64,000 nt of DNA from DAOVXM01 sp963746255 (GCA_963746255.1 CAVVAJ010000007.1:744001-808000); one strand, 5' to 3'; counted from the stretch's first letter, positions 17,343 through 30,454 are shown. Notes: generated by a model not told the origin, from the letters alone. Program-made: numbers and translations.

Positions 17343-20300
17343 GCCAGACCTCCCTGACGTGCCTTGTAAATGCTCTGCCTGGTCACCCGGCAAATTGGTC
17401 CATAATCGCAGTAGCTGCGACATGAATAGGCTCCCGCAATTGGTTTTTCCGGTGCACTGGGAAATATCCCTGAACGCACTCGTTTAACGCTCCAGGCGGC
17501 TTGTTGGATGGCTGCTTCAGCCAACTCGTCATCACGAACCTTACCCTGGAAGCGTAAACTGCCGCTGGCTTCCCGAATAGGGATATGCCAGTAGTGACTT
17601 TCGGCGACATGTCCTCCGGCGCCTACCCAATATTTCTCTGCAGCCAGGGCGTACAACGCCGTCTGTAATGCCACTCCCTTTCTTATGTCAGATTGAGAAA
17701 ATTTCGTACTACCGCTCTTATAATCCAGCACACGCAAATTCCCATTGGCATCTCGATCCACCCGGTCAATGAGGCCTCGGAGGCGAAACTGAATATCTTC
17801 AACCACTATTTCCAGTGGCAGTCACACTGTCGCCATGAATTCCAAAGCCAGCCTCCAGGAGGTACGGCATATAACGGGCCGCCTCACCATTTTGTTCACA
17901 TTCCCACTCCACCAAGATACGCAGCATTCTCTGCAGCTCTTCTTGCTCATAGCGCCAAAGAGCGCTTGGACGAAATCCATAGCGTTGTGGTGCGGTTGGA
18001 AAAAGGGACGCACAAACTTCCTGTAAGTGTTCCTGGATAATGTCTAGATTCGGAATTGTTAGCGCGATCCCCTGATCGGCCAATCGCTGATAAAGATTTT
18101 CTAATAATCCATGCAGGATGCTGCCGCGGTTCATGGCATCTATCCCTTCTTCGGGGTCACCACGCGCTTCCAACTTGAGGACATGCTCAGCGAAAAAGCC
18201 ATATGGGCAATTGGCATACTTATTGAGCCGAGAAGCGCTCCAAACGTGATCCCGGCCAAAGCGACGAGCTAATTCGTCAATTATTTGAATAGCTTGCAGA
18301 ACACCCTCATGTTCACGCGGCTGCTGGTAGCTATTTATCTGCTGCATTACAGCATTTGCATGCTGAGAATAGCTCCATGCACCAGCCAGAACCCCAGGGA
18401 GTTCCGTGACATCGGATTGAGCCAGGGCGACAAGCAGTTCATTTTGACTGGCTGCGCACTCCTGTCTTGGATGATCGGCGATTGGAATGCGTTCGACATC
18501 CAATTCAGAAAAACACATCTGCACCGCATCCCAGTATGGCGAAGACTGCCAGGGCGCTCCATTTTCATCCACATAAGGACGCAAAAGTGTCAACTTATGC
18601 CTGACATTTCCGACCACCTGCCACCACAGCGATGCATCATCAGCCGGTGTGTAGCGAATAAGCGGCAAAGGGTGCGTTTCCCGTTCAGCCGGTGCATACA
18701 AGACATCGGCAGGAGGCGGGGTTGGAAACTCTCCTTCAGATAACCCCAACACGAATAGATAATCGACCAGTCGAGCACGACCTGCTTCTAGCCTGCCAAA
18801 ACGCACCTGGGCTTGAAGTGGATCGGGAGGTATCTGAGCCACTCGAAGCAGATTTGATCAATTCGTCACGATACGTCTGCCAGGTGACTACTTCATCAAC
18901 GGGGATGATCTTTGAGGCTGCTACCAGGCTGCGTAGAGCCCGGAGAGCTAAACTTAAAGCCTCAGTATCTCGCCTGGAGAATGGGCTTTCCCGGCAGCAA
19001 CCCAACAAATCAAGGGTAGGTGCGGCTTCCGCAGGTTCATCATCTGGGGTCTCCGAATTCGGGAATTAGCCCTATCAACGCAGTCTGTATCCACCAGGTG
19101 TACTCTCGATATGTTGCGGTTTTTGGTGGGGTGAGATGAGCAAAAAAGGCGGATATTCCTTCCCCAATTGCATTCAGGATCTCCACAGGCAGAGTAGAGA
19201 CTAACCGCGGAGGACCAAGATCCTCGTCTTCCGCGTCCATGCCTTCTGCTTCCAATGGGCGAACAGCAAATGCCCACTGGTCAAGGCCGCCAATTACCGG
19301 CCGCTCTCGGGTAAGTCGATCGAGTAACTCAATTTGTTCCTCTGAAAGCCAGCTTTGGCGAATATATGGTGATCGAAGGATCTCAAACGTCTCCTGCCAG
19401 GGGTAATCATTGCTGAGCATGAGCAAATTAGCCAGGGTAGCAATTGCCGGATTTTCCATCAATGGCCGTTCAGTCTCGACGGGAACACCATACTCAGCTG
19501 CTACCGAACGAATGATAGGCAAGTAAGTCTGAGGATTAGGAGCTAAGATAGCAATCTCAGCTGGAGAATACATCCGCGAGCAGTAAACGCTTGATTTCCA
19601 GGATAGCTCGCCTGACCTCGGCCTCTCGAGAAGGGGCCTCCAGCATCTCCAGGTGCTGTACGTTAGCAGGAACCATTTTCTTGGGTTCAAATAACGCTTC
19701 AGACAAATGAGACATGCTTAGGTTTGATCCACCTACATCTTCTAGAAGAGCTGATTTCAAGGGGCATGCTTTCAAGAAGTGTATTTCGGGTTTGCTGCAA
19801 ACGTACCAACGCCAGGCTGTTCTCGCTGCGTTTTTCATCCCAGAGCAGGTATATATTCAAATCAGAAAAACGTTTTGCTAGCTGTTTAAGGATGCGCACC
19901 TGCACCGGCGTAAATTGATCAAATCCAAAAATGATATAATGAACCATCAGACAGGAACAAGTTCGGATCTGCCTCGAGAGCTTCTGCGGTCACCCACAGC
20001 AAACCATCCGCATCCGAATAATTGTTCTGCTGTAAAAATTGTTGATAGCGGCTGTAAAACTCAGCCAGTTGCAAGTCTCTTTGGTCGTCTGATTCCAGTG
20101 AATATTGTTCATAATCTTCGGGGAAAATGCCCTGGCTTTTCATCTCACGAACCCAGTCCAGGATCACTTCGGTGAAACCTGGCTTTTCCCACACAGGGTC
20201 AAATGTAGTGAGTTTGTCTTCAGCGTGTAAGTCTCCCAATATGCGCCGTATCAGGCGGCGGATGGCTGTATCATTGATCTCATGGATCGGAATACCTGCC

Positions 20301-20515
20301 TCATCCAATACCGCATGTCCCAGGCGGTAGAACTGGTACAGTTGCACTCCCATTGTGTCCCCCAATTGATTGCGAATGTCTTGGATTACCCCGGCAGTCG
20401 GGAGCAAGATAGAGACTGGTGCAAGCGAGTCAGCCCTTTTTATTACGTTTACGTCGGAAATGAGATGAGTGAGGGCTGTGTTTAAGTTTGATGAGAGAAA
20501 CAGGAGGCTGCTCAT
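17339..20515 (-). CDS. addB: AddB-like helicase/nuclease subunit (multiple frame breaks)
   Basis: About 1050 aa if the frames are joined, the usual size of AddB. The C-terminal nuclease block is clear: WSASRLNKYANCPYGFFAEHVL, RGSILHGLLENLYQRL, then RVLDYKSGSTKF (catalytic D and K), and a Cys trio in CRSYCDYGPIC that with NCPYG would bind an iron-sulfur cluster. The N terminus starts MSSLLFLSSNLNTALTHLI at 20515. At least six frame changes occur (around 19930, 19830, 19680, 19040, 18840, 17800). A biological pseudogene and an error-prone assembly cannot be told apart here; the protein sequence remains well conserved in each piece. Its stop overlaps the addA start. Confidence 0.75.
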
Positions 20516-20540
20516 AGTTGATTTTGATATTGTGTTGCTG

Positions 20541-20712
20541 AATTCCGTGGCAGCAGCTCTACGCTGTACTGAGTATATGCAGCATGGTATTGTCAACCTA
20601 AGCCTATGTGGAGGTCCTTACTTGTACTGCTTCGAAGATGATACACTCGGTGAAATGCTGCAGGTGGTCTGGGAAATCGAATCGTATGTACACATTGTTG
20701 AGAAAGTGGGGT
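20541..20712 (+). pseudogene. Relic of a subtilase gene between helicase and addB
   Basis: Translates to SVAAALRCTEYMQHGIVNLSL and GGPYLYCFEDDTLGEML, matching residues about 178-230 of the subtilase at 7216-8574 (SVAAALRYAGDMQLDIVNLSL, ADPYLYYCKNDATQRDIL). No catalytic residue is included. It sits antisense inside the gap between two leftward genes, showing sequence exchange between elements E1 and E3. Confidence 0.6.
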
Positions 20713-20813
20713 TACCTGAACTGACCAGATTATCCAGATCAAGAAGCAATCCAAAGGGTCGTCGTGTTGAATTATCAATTCTCTGGAAAACAACTTCTGA
20801 TAAGGTATTTGCT

Positions 20814-23800
20814 CTATCCTTTAGCATCTTCTCCTAACAATATGCGTAGGTTATCGATAGCAGAGCCACGCTGTAAAATATCGTGGTGGTACTGATTTTG
20901 GTAATTACGGAGACAGTTATAGCAGCTCGTCTCTAGGCCACACTCACATATCTCTAATCGATCAAGGGCTGCTTGGAACGCTGGTTGCAAGTTTTCATAT
21001 ATCCTATTTACATGCCCCGCACCGCCAGGCACATCGTCATACAATATCATCGCTGGGGGATCACTAAAACTGCGCCGATATATTGTGCCATTCAAATCTC
21101 GACGGGGAATACCGAGCGAATTACAAGCACCATCAATAACAGCATAGAGCAAAGAATAGATATCGGTGTCGCGGTGCGCAGGGATAGATGTAGCAATCTC
21201 CAGGACATCGGTCATAAAACGGTGTCCAAGGTGATAGTTCTCGAACCAGCCACTGCAGTCAGATCCATTTAGGGGATTCTTATGCTCCCATGAATTGCGT
21301 TTTCTGCGGACGGGTGGAAATTCATTTGGTTCCGCGTAACCACAGTAATTACATACACGGAACCCAAGTCCATAACCGCTGTTGACTACAGCTAACCATC
21401 CGAAACGTGAATATCGCTTATATACTTGATAGCCAACGGGTGAAAGCGACTCATCCAATACCAATGGCTTATCTTCAACTTGATCTGTTTTAGGCAGCCG
21501 ATAATCAGCGAAATAAATCCGACTCCCAAATATCTTCTGTGGTTGTGATTCACCTGGTGAACGAGTTTCATTACCAGCTATAAACCCATCTTCTGGAATG
21601 ATAAATTTCCCACGCATTCTCGATTCGCTTTCAAGTACATTTCCACAAGAACACATGTTTGGGAGATCGCTAACACTGTAATGAAATCTCATACAGTTTT
21701 TACACACTGCGTAGTTGAAATGCTCCCAATCGCGACTCCGTATTTTACGGATTCCTCGACTCTTCCATATTAGCTTTGCAGCAACGACCTCCCCACCAGG
21801 GGCAAACTCTGATATGGCCATCCGAAGATCACGGTTCAGTTCGATCCGATTGGCTTGATAGATATTCTGAAGGTGATTGGTCTTTAGCTCAACAACATCA
21901 GTGGGGAATCCATATTTCGGAAGAATATTGTAAGTCCCTAAGAATCCCAACAAATTTCTGTTGCGAATTTGCCTTTGCACTTTACTAAAATGCTCGGCCC
22001 GTATGTACTTCCTTTCCGCGGCTGCATGCTCTTCCTGTTCGGCGAACTCTTCGAGCTCACTGTTTATTTCTTTTTCAGCATTATCTAGAACCCCATCTCT
22101 ACTATCGGAGGTTAGACCCATCACCCAAGTCCAATTCTCCACGCCTAATTCGCTGTGCAATATTTCAGGTATCACACGAGGTATTGCATAAGCTAAGAAT
22201 TCTTGTCTCAGATCAAGAAATTTCTTGAATAATTCTGGGCCTGGTTCCATCGTTGTGGGAGCAAAGAATTCTCCTACCGAATAGTATTTTGTGTCAAATT
22301 GATCCACCATCCAGCGAAAGAAAGCGGCAAAAGCAATAGAGTGCAAGTGGCGTCGGATGATCTTCTCATTCGTCAGTACGGTCGTTGGAGGCTTTATCTT
22401 ACCGGACACCATATCAGCTGGGCGATTGTAGAAACTCAAGTCATGCGATCTCCTTTGGGCAAATGTCAGGGCATAGGCAGCCGAATCCGTTCTGCGTCCA
22501 GCTCTACCAGCCCGCTGTAAATAATTGGCAGTTGTGGGTGGGACATTACGCAAGATCACAACCTGAAGATCGCCAACATCAACCCCAAGCTCAAAAGTCG
22601 TCGAGCAGCTCAGTACGTTGATTTCTCCCCGAATAAATCGGTTTTGAATTTCTGCGGCTGCTTTAGAAGTCCACTGCGCGGTATGCTCCTCTGCCCTCAA
22701 AGGGATAGGGTCACCATGAGAATAGATGTCCCGGTAAAGATTTTTTACAAATATGTCTGAGCTCGGATCAATTCGAACCAGCTTGCCGCTGCAACCATAA
22801 GTTGGGCATAAATTATTGATGTTTATGTGGGAGATCCTCTGACAACGGTCACAGTTAAACAACTTTTGATCAGCTTCATCCTTTAACTGCACAATCTCCC
22901 ACATCGTGTGGGCAATGCGATAGAGGATACCTTGGGATTTGACTGTTTCAATGTGCAAATACGATTTCCAAGGACTGCTGTTGGAAGATATGTACTGCCA
23001 AATCTTCAGCAGAAGATCACGTGCCTGGGTTTTAATTTGGTCTTCCGGCACATCAAATGATTCTAATCGCCTCTTGAGAAGGTCTAAACGGGAATTACTA
23101 TACCCATCGGCCGGCATCCATCCAAATATACCTTTCTTAGAATTGCTGCCCTCTTGACGAAAATAGTAAACTCGCTGTCGGGGTGCAAAAGCCTCGTCTT
23201 TCACGAGGTCAATCCGGTCGCCTAACAAATAGGTAATTGCTCCCTGCCAACGCAGAGAATTCAACAATAGGGTAATAAGATCGTATGATTTTCAATAGAT
23301 AAATTGAGCGGGATTTGGTTCAGGAAAGCTGGAGGGGTCAAATCATAAGGTTTAACGGGTTGGAATTTTACTAAACCGAGACCTTCGAGGCTTATGGCAC
23401 GATCAAGGGGAGAGAACTCCTGCATTAACCAGATCGCTATGGTCCTCTCACGCTGATCACGGCTCTCGGTCTCATCAAATAAACCGGCTAAATCCGCCTG
23501 CCGCCATACCCTGGGCAATAAATCCACTAGACGTAGATCACCACGTCTGAAATTTGGATCATCTTGAATGGTCTTTAGAATCATTCTGCGGCGCATGTTG
23601 CGGCTGTGGGATCGTTCAAGATACGGCGCAAAGAAAGCGGCATTTTGACGGCTGTCGGTAAAATTCAGCATCTTGCGACCTTCACCCGGCAATAATTTCC
23701 CGCGTTCATCATTTGTAGGGGGAACATGCTGGTAAAGAGCACTCGCCAACACAGATACAGGCGCATCCTGCCCGGTCAGGAAACGGTAAATTACCCCTCC

Positions 23801-25793
23801 AGAAGATTGAGTAGAACAGCTAACACACCGCTGGAGTGTTCTCTTCTTCCCTATATCGATTTTGTTAATCTCAACAGGATGGTTTGCACAACGGCAGGTT
23901 TTCGAAGCGAAAACTAACCAAATCGCACCGCAGCGGGGGCACAAACGATGTGGCATCAAGTCCTCTTGTTCGAGCAGACTATCAATATCAGCGGAAGCGG
24001 CAACAGCTGCATCTTCATCCATTATTGATATTTCACCCCCCAAGAACAAAATATGACGTTTGTTTTGCTTCGATAGCATCATACATCACACTACTTTGAG
24101 TAAAATATTCTGCGCCCGGAATAATTGAGAACGCTGGTGTACTTTCGTCAACTAGGGATGCACCATCCGCCTGATCGCCAATCAAGTACGCCATACCACA
24201 GCGAGTGCAGTTCGCCAGCTCAAATACGCGGCTCGAGCAATGGGGACAGAACTTATAACGTCGTAGGAACAAACTCGGGAGTGGTTCCTTCCCATCCCTT
24301 TCATGAGCAGGTTGATTAAGGCAAATAAAGGCACCCTCCAGTGCCCGCGCAAAGACATGGTAGCGTGCTGGTAGAAGCGGTAAATCATTAGGTCCTGGAC
24401 GTGCGAAAATTGAGAGGGCTATCAGTTGTACCAAAGCTTCTGATGGGGTGGTAAGCTTTGGGAAAACAGTTTTTGCTGTTTCCTCAAGAAATCCAGGACG
24501 ATCTTGCAGTATTGTCTGTAAACTGTGGATATTCTCATCCCCCCGTAATATGTGATATAGGAGTTTTTGCAACTCTCCTTTGGATTTCAACGGTTCGTTT
24601 AAACTCGGGCAGAGGCAATTACGTTTGATGGCACGCCATTCGCTTGGCACAAATCAACTACCTTATTCAAGTTAGAAGCATCTTGTTCAATATTGCCTTC
24701 GATCTCTTGTTCAACCATGCTGTAGATAGCTTCATAAAGTTCAGGACTACCTACCCCCCAGGTTTTACCAAGTGAAGTCACTGGTATTCGTGTAGCTTCA
24801 ACCACATCTTGCTCATCAGGATTATCGCCATTCCATTGGAAAGGTTGGTTGAACAAATTCCTAGCGAAATCAACAACAGCCGGAAAATCTTCTTACTCCT
24901 CGGCCAAGAGTAGCACTCGTGGCGATTGCGTTCAACCGCCCGGGTTCGCTCTGAACGACACGATCCTGCAACCGGCGCAGCAACATCGCAATTTCAGTCG
25001 CGTGAGCTCCACTATACACGTGGGCTTCATCTAACACCAGAAAGCGCCAATGAACGCCTGTTACCCCATCGAACAATGTCGAATCAGCAGGTCGAAGCAG
25101 CAAATATTCCAGCATAGCATAGTTGGTTAGCAATATATGTGGCGGAGTACTCTGCATTTCATTCCGGCTGAGCAGTTCATTGGGTATGCGCGGTTCTTCG
25201 GGATAATTCTGGTGGAATGAATCTTCAGCCGCATAAGGTGAATGTTCGCTTTCACCAACATAGCGACCAAAGGTAATGGCAGGATAATTTCCGAGCAGCC
25301 CTCGCATGCGTTTCATTTGGTCATTCGCCAAGGCGTTCATCGGATAAAGCAATAATGCTCGCACTCCTGGTTCTTCAAGCGTGCCACGCTCCTTCTCACG
25401 CAGCAAATGGTTGAGGATAGGAATCAAAAACGCTTCTGTCTTTCCGCTGCCAGTCCCGGTAGCTACCACGGTATTTCTTCCGCTGGTCACCTTGCGGATA
25501 GCCTGCTCTTGATGCCGATAGAGTGCTCTTTCATATGGGAGGTGTTCGGGTGTGCATAAATCTGCAAACGACTTGGAGAGGACACCCTCCTTAACAAGAT
25601 CCTTGATGGAAACTCCAAGTTCGAAAGGTGGAGATATCTCAATTAGGGGTCCCTTAACTAGCATATCAGGTTCTGAGATCGCTCGAGCGAATTGTTCACG
25701 CAACCACTCATCTTGAAATGGTTTGATGGTTTGCAGATATTTCAGGTAAGAATCGCGGAGATGCTGGGTTGTTTTTATTGGATGCAAAGCCAT
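20814..25793 (-). CDS. Large DEAH helicase with DUF1998/MZB C terminus (frame interrupted)
   Basis: A superfamily 2 helicase of about 1660 aa. The N-terminal core has ATGTGSGKTEAFLIP (Walker A), LVLDEAHVYSG (DEAH) and AIATSATLG. A zinc-finger insert follows (CPHCSSRVFELANCTRCG, LCPRCGAIW). The second RecA domain has NFTDSRQNAAFFAPYL, STTFELGVDVGDL and LQRAGRAGRR. The C terminus is DUF1998-like, ending CECGLETSCYNCLRNYQNQ. This layout is that of Druantia DruE, DpdJ and MrfA relatives. Four single-base slips split it (near 24865, 24620, 24040 in a C6 run, 23264). Start ATG 25793 follows GAAGGTGAT, 13 bases after the upstream stop, so the two genes form an operon. Confidence 0.85.
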
Positions 25794-25806
25794 AATATGA
25801 TCACCT

Positions 25807-28800
25807 TCACTCGAATTGATTATCAGGAGGATCTAATGCGTAATATTCAGGTCTTGCCATGTCAAATGAACCTGGATAGGGACGGAATCTTGGACCAAGC
25901 CCCGAGTGTGCAGCTCGATTATGCTCATTGCGAGCATATTCCATTTTCTTCGAGGCGAACCGATAACAATTATCCTTAGTGCACATGTATACTCTATTGA
26001 CATCCAGGAAAGTGATTACTCGGGTCTCCAAATTGAAAGTCACCCGTTCAGGGTCATGATCGGGTCGCAGAACAATCATTAGTTTAGGGTTATCTTTTTT
26101 ACGGTTGAAGTACGCAAGCGAATTTTCCTCGTTTCCCCCAAATATCTCTTCAATACGCCCCCAGCCCGCATAGGTATTTATCCAGAAACCCTTCAACACG
26201 AAACAATCCTGCGTGGGGATCATTTTGGTCATCCGCCGGATCATTCTCAGTTTTAGCGGGGTTTCAGATTGATCTGCTAATGCCGGAAGCGTGAATTCCG
26301 GATTAACGTTAAACATCTCTCCTGCATCTGGATCTGACAGCTGACCAGCCTCGATTGAGCTGAAGATAAATCGCATAGCTTGGGAACTATTTCTTCGAAC
26401 GAGTATCATCAATCCATGCATGACTTTCTCAGGGTCAGTTGTGTGTTCTAATACCAGCACTGCACTCTTAGGTTGGATCATCGGAGTAATAGAAAAATCT
26501 GCTAAGTATGCTTCCCGATCGGGATGTTCTTGTGGATAAGTGGAATAGAGAATTCTCCAAATTTTTGGGAAGGTACATTTTTAGGCGGACTGCTTTTTGC
26601 GTGCTGGGATCGCGACTGGACAGCCATAGATAGAATGCCAGCAACAGACCAGGGGAGCAATCGGCAAGGTTCTTGTAGCACCAACTAATCTCCTTATCGC
26701 GGAAATCCATGTTACTTTGCGTATGGAAAATACAGGCTTGCTCGAAATGTAAGTAGAAATCATCACAAGCTGACTCAACAACCTTTTGGCTCAGCGTTTT
26801 TAGTCTGTCCTGAGGGGTGGTCGTTTCAACTCTGATGCTATCCTGTGAGGGTTCACTTGGAGGGTTCTCAGGATCCCACGGGGCAGCAGTAAAAAAATGC
26901 ATGCGGTATTGCGAAGCAGATAACGGTGCGTCCGTGACCAGCAATTCACCACGTGTGTCATCTGGTATCTTCAGCTCAATCGGATCAAGCCAGGGTTGCC
27001 ATTCTGACCATATACGGACTCGGCGATTACGGATCGGTTTGTTCTCAATCCAGCGAAGGTAATAGCTACCGTCATTAAGATGCTCAATCCACACAACTTT
27101 TATGTCCAGGGTGCGGCTTAACTGCAATATTGGAAAGCGTGTGATTAAGTTGGTTCGTGTATTCTGGATATGAAGTTGAAACTCAAAAACCGGCTGATCG
27201 TCAAAGTGGCGCATAGTATCGTGGAATTCGCCAAGCATGAAACGCCAGCGGGTTTGTCGATAATGAACTTCCTTCGGTTTTAGGTGTTCCTGCATAACCT
27301 GTTCATCTTCAGGGTTTACCAGCACAACATTAAAGATCAATGGGAGTTCATCGACTAGGGGTAGTTCAAAGATTAGCGTCCCTTTATCTGCCTGCAGCAA
27401 AGCTCCCACAGTCGATTTACTGGGGGATGTGCTCCACTTGATTTCCGATTGGTCTTCCCCTAGAAGCATGGACCAGCGTAACCTTGGAACCGCGATAGAC
27501 AAAGGCAAGCGGATCGGTTCTTCAACTCCCTGATAGGCCAACAAGTGCAGATCCGCAACCGCGACTTCTGGTTTGACAGAGATTCTATAGCTCTCATCAA
27601 GATGTGTAACTAAAACCCCCTCTGTACCCGCTTGGGGCTGAACCTCACACCCACGGGGTAAGTCGATGAAAAATGTTACCGATTCAGCACCAGCCTGTGA
27701 TGGGAAGTAGTAAGGTTTTAGCTCACGGATGGATAATTCTGGCCATACACGGAAGCGGAAATTTGTTCTGATGCCATAAGGTCCAGTGATATTCACCTGA
27801 TACGTCCCCCAGGCTGTATGGCCTAGTGCGGCAGCCATCGGAAGCTCAACCGCGTCTTCATCCAGACGGTGACCCTCCATAAGATTTGGCAACGGAAAAA
27901 CTGCGTGATTAAATTTTGGGTTGGCAGCCCAGCGCGATTCAATGTCTAAGCTGCCAAAGAGCCAGTTCAGTTTCAACTGCTCGGTCTGGACGAATAGGTA
28001 TTCGTATCCAGGGTGGCGCACCAATGAACAACGGCACATTATCCGGATCCACGTTCTCTTTCAGCACATTGTCACCAACTAACAACGGATCTACCGGAGC
28101 CGCCATTATGGGTATCGGGGCTTTTATATTCTTGCTGTCTTTTACCAGCTGCAGGGAGTGTGCTCGGGATAGGTCCCATGATTGTACAGTCCACTGTCCC
28201 CATGAACCGTAGAAATCCGGGAAATTCTCAACAACGCTTGCTTCACCCTCAGCTTGTATATCTACATCGATCGGGGACAGCAACCACAACTCTTTCGCTG
28301 GTAAAGTTTGGTTCCAGCGAAGCAGTTGACCATCGTTTGGGTTGAAAGCCAACAATGGTGGTTGATCGAAAGCAGGTAGTAAGTTCAAGCGCCATCGGCG
28401 CACAATATGGGTTTGCGGACCATTATCTCCATCTGCAGATGTATCTAGGCAATTAAATTGGATCGTAATCAGTTGAGTGGGGTTTTCGAGCGGGAGTTCA
28501 ATTTCAGTTGTTTCGATGTCATAACCCCTACGCCGAACGCGCACCCGTTCTTGGTGTTCGCTGGTTTGTTTATCCGCACCCTGCATCTCCACTGTCCAGG
28601 AATACTGCCGGGTGGCCAACTGACCTGCAATAGGCTGCTGCGGCAGATATAAGTAGAAGTCAGGTCCCCAAGGATCAAGGTACAGTTTTGGCGCCCGTAA
28701 TCGCCGGCCACGATCTGTCACCAACTCCTCGTCAACAAACTGTTGAAATTTGCGCACAACATACGGGGGCACATCGAATTCGCCCGGATCTGGTACATCT

Positions 28801-29429
28801 TTGTTCTGGCGGTATAAGCGAGCCATTTTTCGGCAACGGTCAACGAATTCGACTGCATACTCGCCCCCATTCTGTAAGAAGTTATAAACAGGCGAGTCCA
28901 CATAGAACTTAATGGAACTCTTCTTTAGCAAAACCGAAATGACTTCTTGCGTGGATAGAAATTGATATCGCTGCCGATCGACTGACGGCCAAAGAATGTA
29001 GTTGAAAAAATCCGTTAGAGAGTAGGCCGGGATCCCTCCATGCATCCGGATAGGGGCAACAAACCGGTAGCTTTGTATCTCTGAGAACGCTGGCAGGGAG
29101 TAATCTTTGAGAATATCGAGGAATAGCTCACCCCACTTCTGACTGTAAATCGTCTGTTTAGAACAGCCGACAGCTTCAGCAACTACATCCCAGTAGCTCC
29201 GTTCGATATTATGAGCGGCGATTGAAGCCAAAAAAACTGCAAATGTACGCGGGCAGGAATTTTCTATCACGCGGGTTGCGCGTGATGGTCCTCGCATTTT
29301 GATCTGATCGTGGATCAGGTTGCTGATCTGGTCTAACTCAATGTGAGTGATGGGGATCTCACCCAATAATTTGATGTGATCAAAAAAAGGTTTGAAGGAT
29401 GCTTCCCAATCCGCTAGGGTTTTCTTCAT
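25807..29429 (-). CDS. Large protein of unknown family, helicase partner (frame interrupted)
   Basis: About 1205 aa when two slips are repaired: near 28000, and in the T5 run at 26562-26566, where removing one base restores YLPKIWRILYSTYPQEHPDREAYLADFSITPMIQPK. The N-terminal ~180 residues are helical with an HTH-like stretch (AVGCSKQTIYSQKWGELFLDILKDY) and RMHGGIPAYSLTDFFNYILWPSV. The middle is a long run of beta-sandwich-like segments, and the C-terminal ~250 residues are mixed. I see no Walker, nuclease or methyltransferase motif, and I do not recognise the family. By position it resembles large partners of DUF1998 helicases, such as DruH of type III Druantia. Confidence 0.7.
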
Positions 29430-29446
29430 GTTACCCCGTAAAACCT

Positions 29447-29476
29447 AATCGCTTAATATATCCCAGTTAAGCGATT
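29447..29476. promoter_or_regulatory. Perfect inverted repeat upstream of the helicase operon
   Basis: AATCGCTTAA (29447-29456) and TTAAGCGATT (29467-29476), a 10-bp perfect dyad with a 10-bp spacer, 18-47 bases upstream of the first start codon. It suits a dimeric repressor or activator site, or a leader hairpin. Confidence 0.5.
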
Positions 29477-30426
29477 CCATATCACGTATGCTTGGGATCT
29501 CCAAACTTTTGTTTTAGTAGATCAGCTGTTCACCCCTAATCTGTATTGAATGCTCAACGATATTTAAAATTCTATAGATATTTTCATGGTATTCCCTCCC
29601 TGTACATCTTCAGCTCACAGTTATATATATTCTCCAGAGATCTATTCACGAATAGTGGAGCCACATTTTGATCCAAATCAGAGGAGCTCATCGATGTGTC
29701 TTGGCATAATAGCCTCCCCAACCTTCTCCTATATTTGAGTATATATCAAATTCAAAGCCAGCACAATAATTACTAAGCATAAACCATTTGTATTACAATC
29801 AATTTGACATATTTACTCGGGCGGTGAAATCATGGATTGTCTAGTAGTTGTTGAAGTGACTAGGAAAACATTCTCCATTTCGGGCAATCCGACAAACATC
29901 CCCCTTGCTTCTAGGGCAAAGTAACTTTGATGCAGAATTGATAGAGGCAGAAAGGATGGGTTGTTGAGGTTGTTCACCCGGTATGAAGAAGTAGAGGCGA
30001 CCTGCGTCCCTGTCCAGTAGACAGCTAAACCTCAACGATCCGAAGGACTGTGAGACTGACATAATACCCGCGTGAACATATGTCTCTGCGGTACAGGTAT
30101 AAAAACTGGGATTATGTGACACTAACCTACATTTGGAGGCGAATCCAACGTTGGAGCACATTCTTTTGGGCCCTTTACAGAAGGTAATTCCAACAGTTCT
30201 CCAGGTTTTTTGAGGCAACGATACCCCCAAAGTAACATTTTCTTTTGAGGCATTACGGGCTACTGCTACGGAGTTGAAAGTAGTAGTGTATTAGTTGAAT
30301 TGGAGCTCTACAATTTAGCTAGTTTTCTTCAGAAAAACAGCATTAATCCCGAAAGATACATTGTCAAGTAAGGAAATTCTTTATACGCATTAAATAAGCA
30401 TTACTAATAGTAGTTTAATACAATAA
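29477..30426. other. Gene-free stretch, ~950 bp
   Basis: A 129-codon minus frame (29841-30230) is present but is Cys/Ser-rich and family-less, with no ribosome site, so I do not call it. Short inverted repeats occur but no RNA class is recognised. Confidence 0.5.
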
Positions 30427-30449
30427 AACCCTCTAAACTGAGGGTTTTT
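30427..30449. terminator. Bidirectional terminator beside att 4
   Basis: AACCCTC / GAGGGTT stem with a 6-base loop, A run before and T run after. Read leftward it would end a transcript coming out of a tRNA-Lys gene, so this may be the original downstream flank of the tRNA. Confidence 0.65.
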
Positions 30450-30454
30450 ACGTG

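Noticed and set aside
18285..18743. 152-codon plus-strand frame within addB
   Set aside because: Antisense shadow of a conserved nuclease-subunit sequence; no family and no start signal.
29841..30230. 129-codon minus-strand frame upstream of the helicase operon
   Set aside because: Composition is unlike the neighbours, there is no ribosome site and no recognisable domain; treated as chance.
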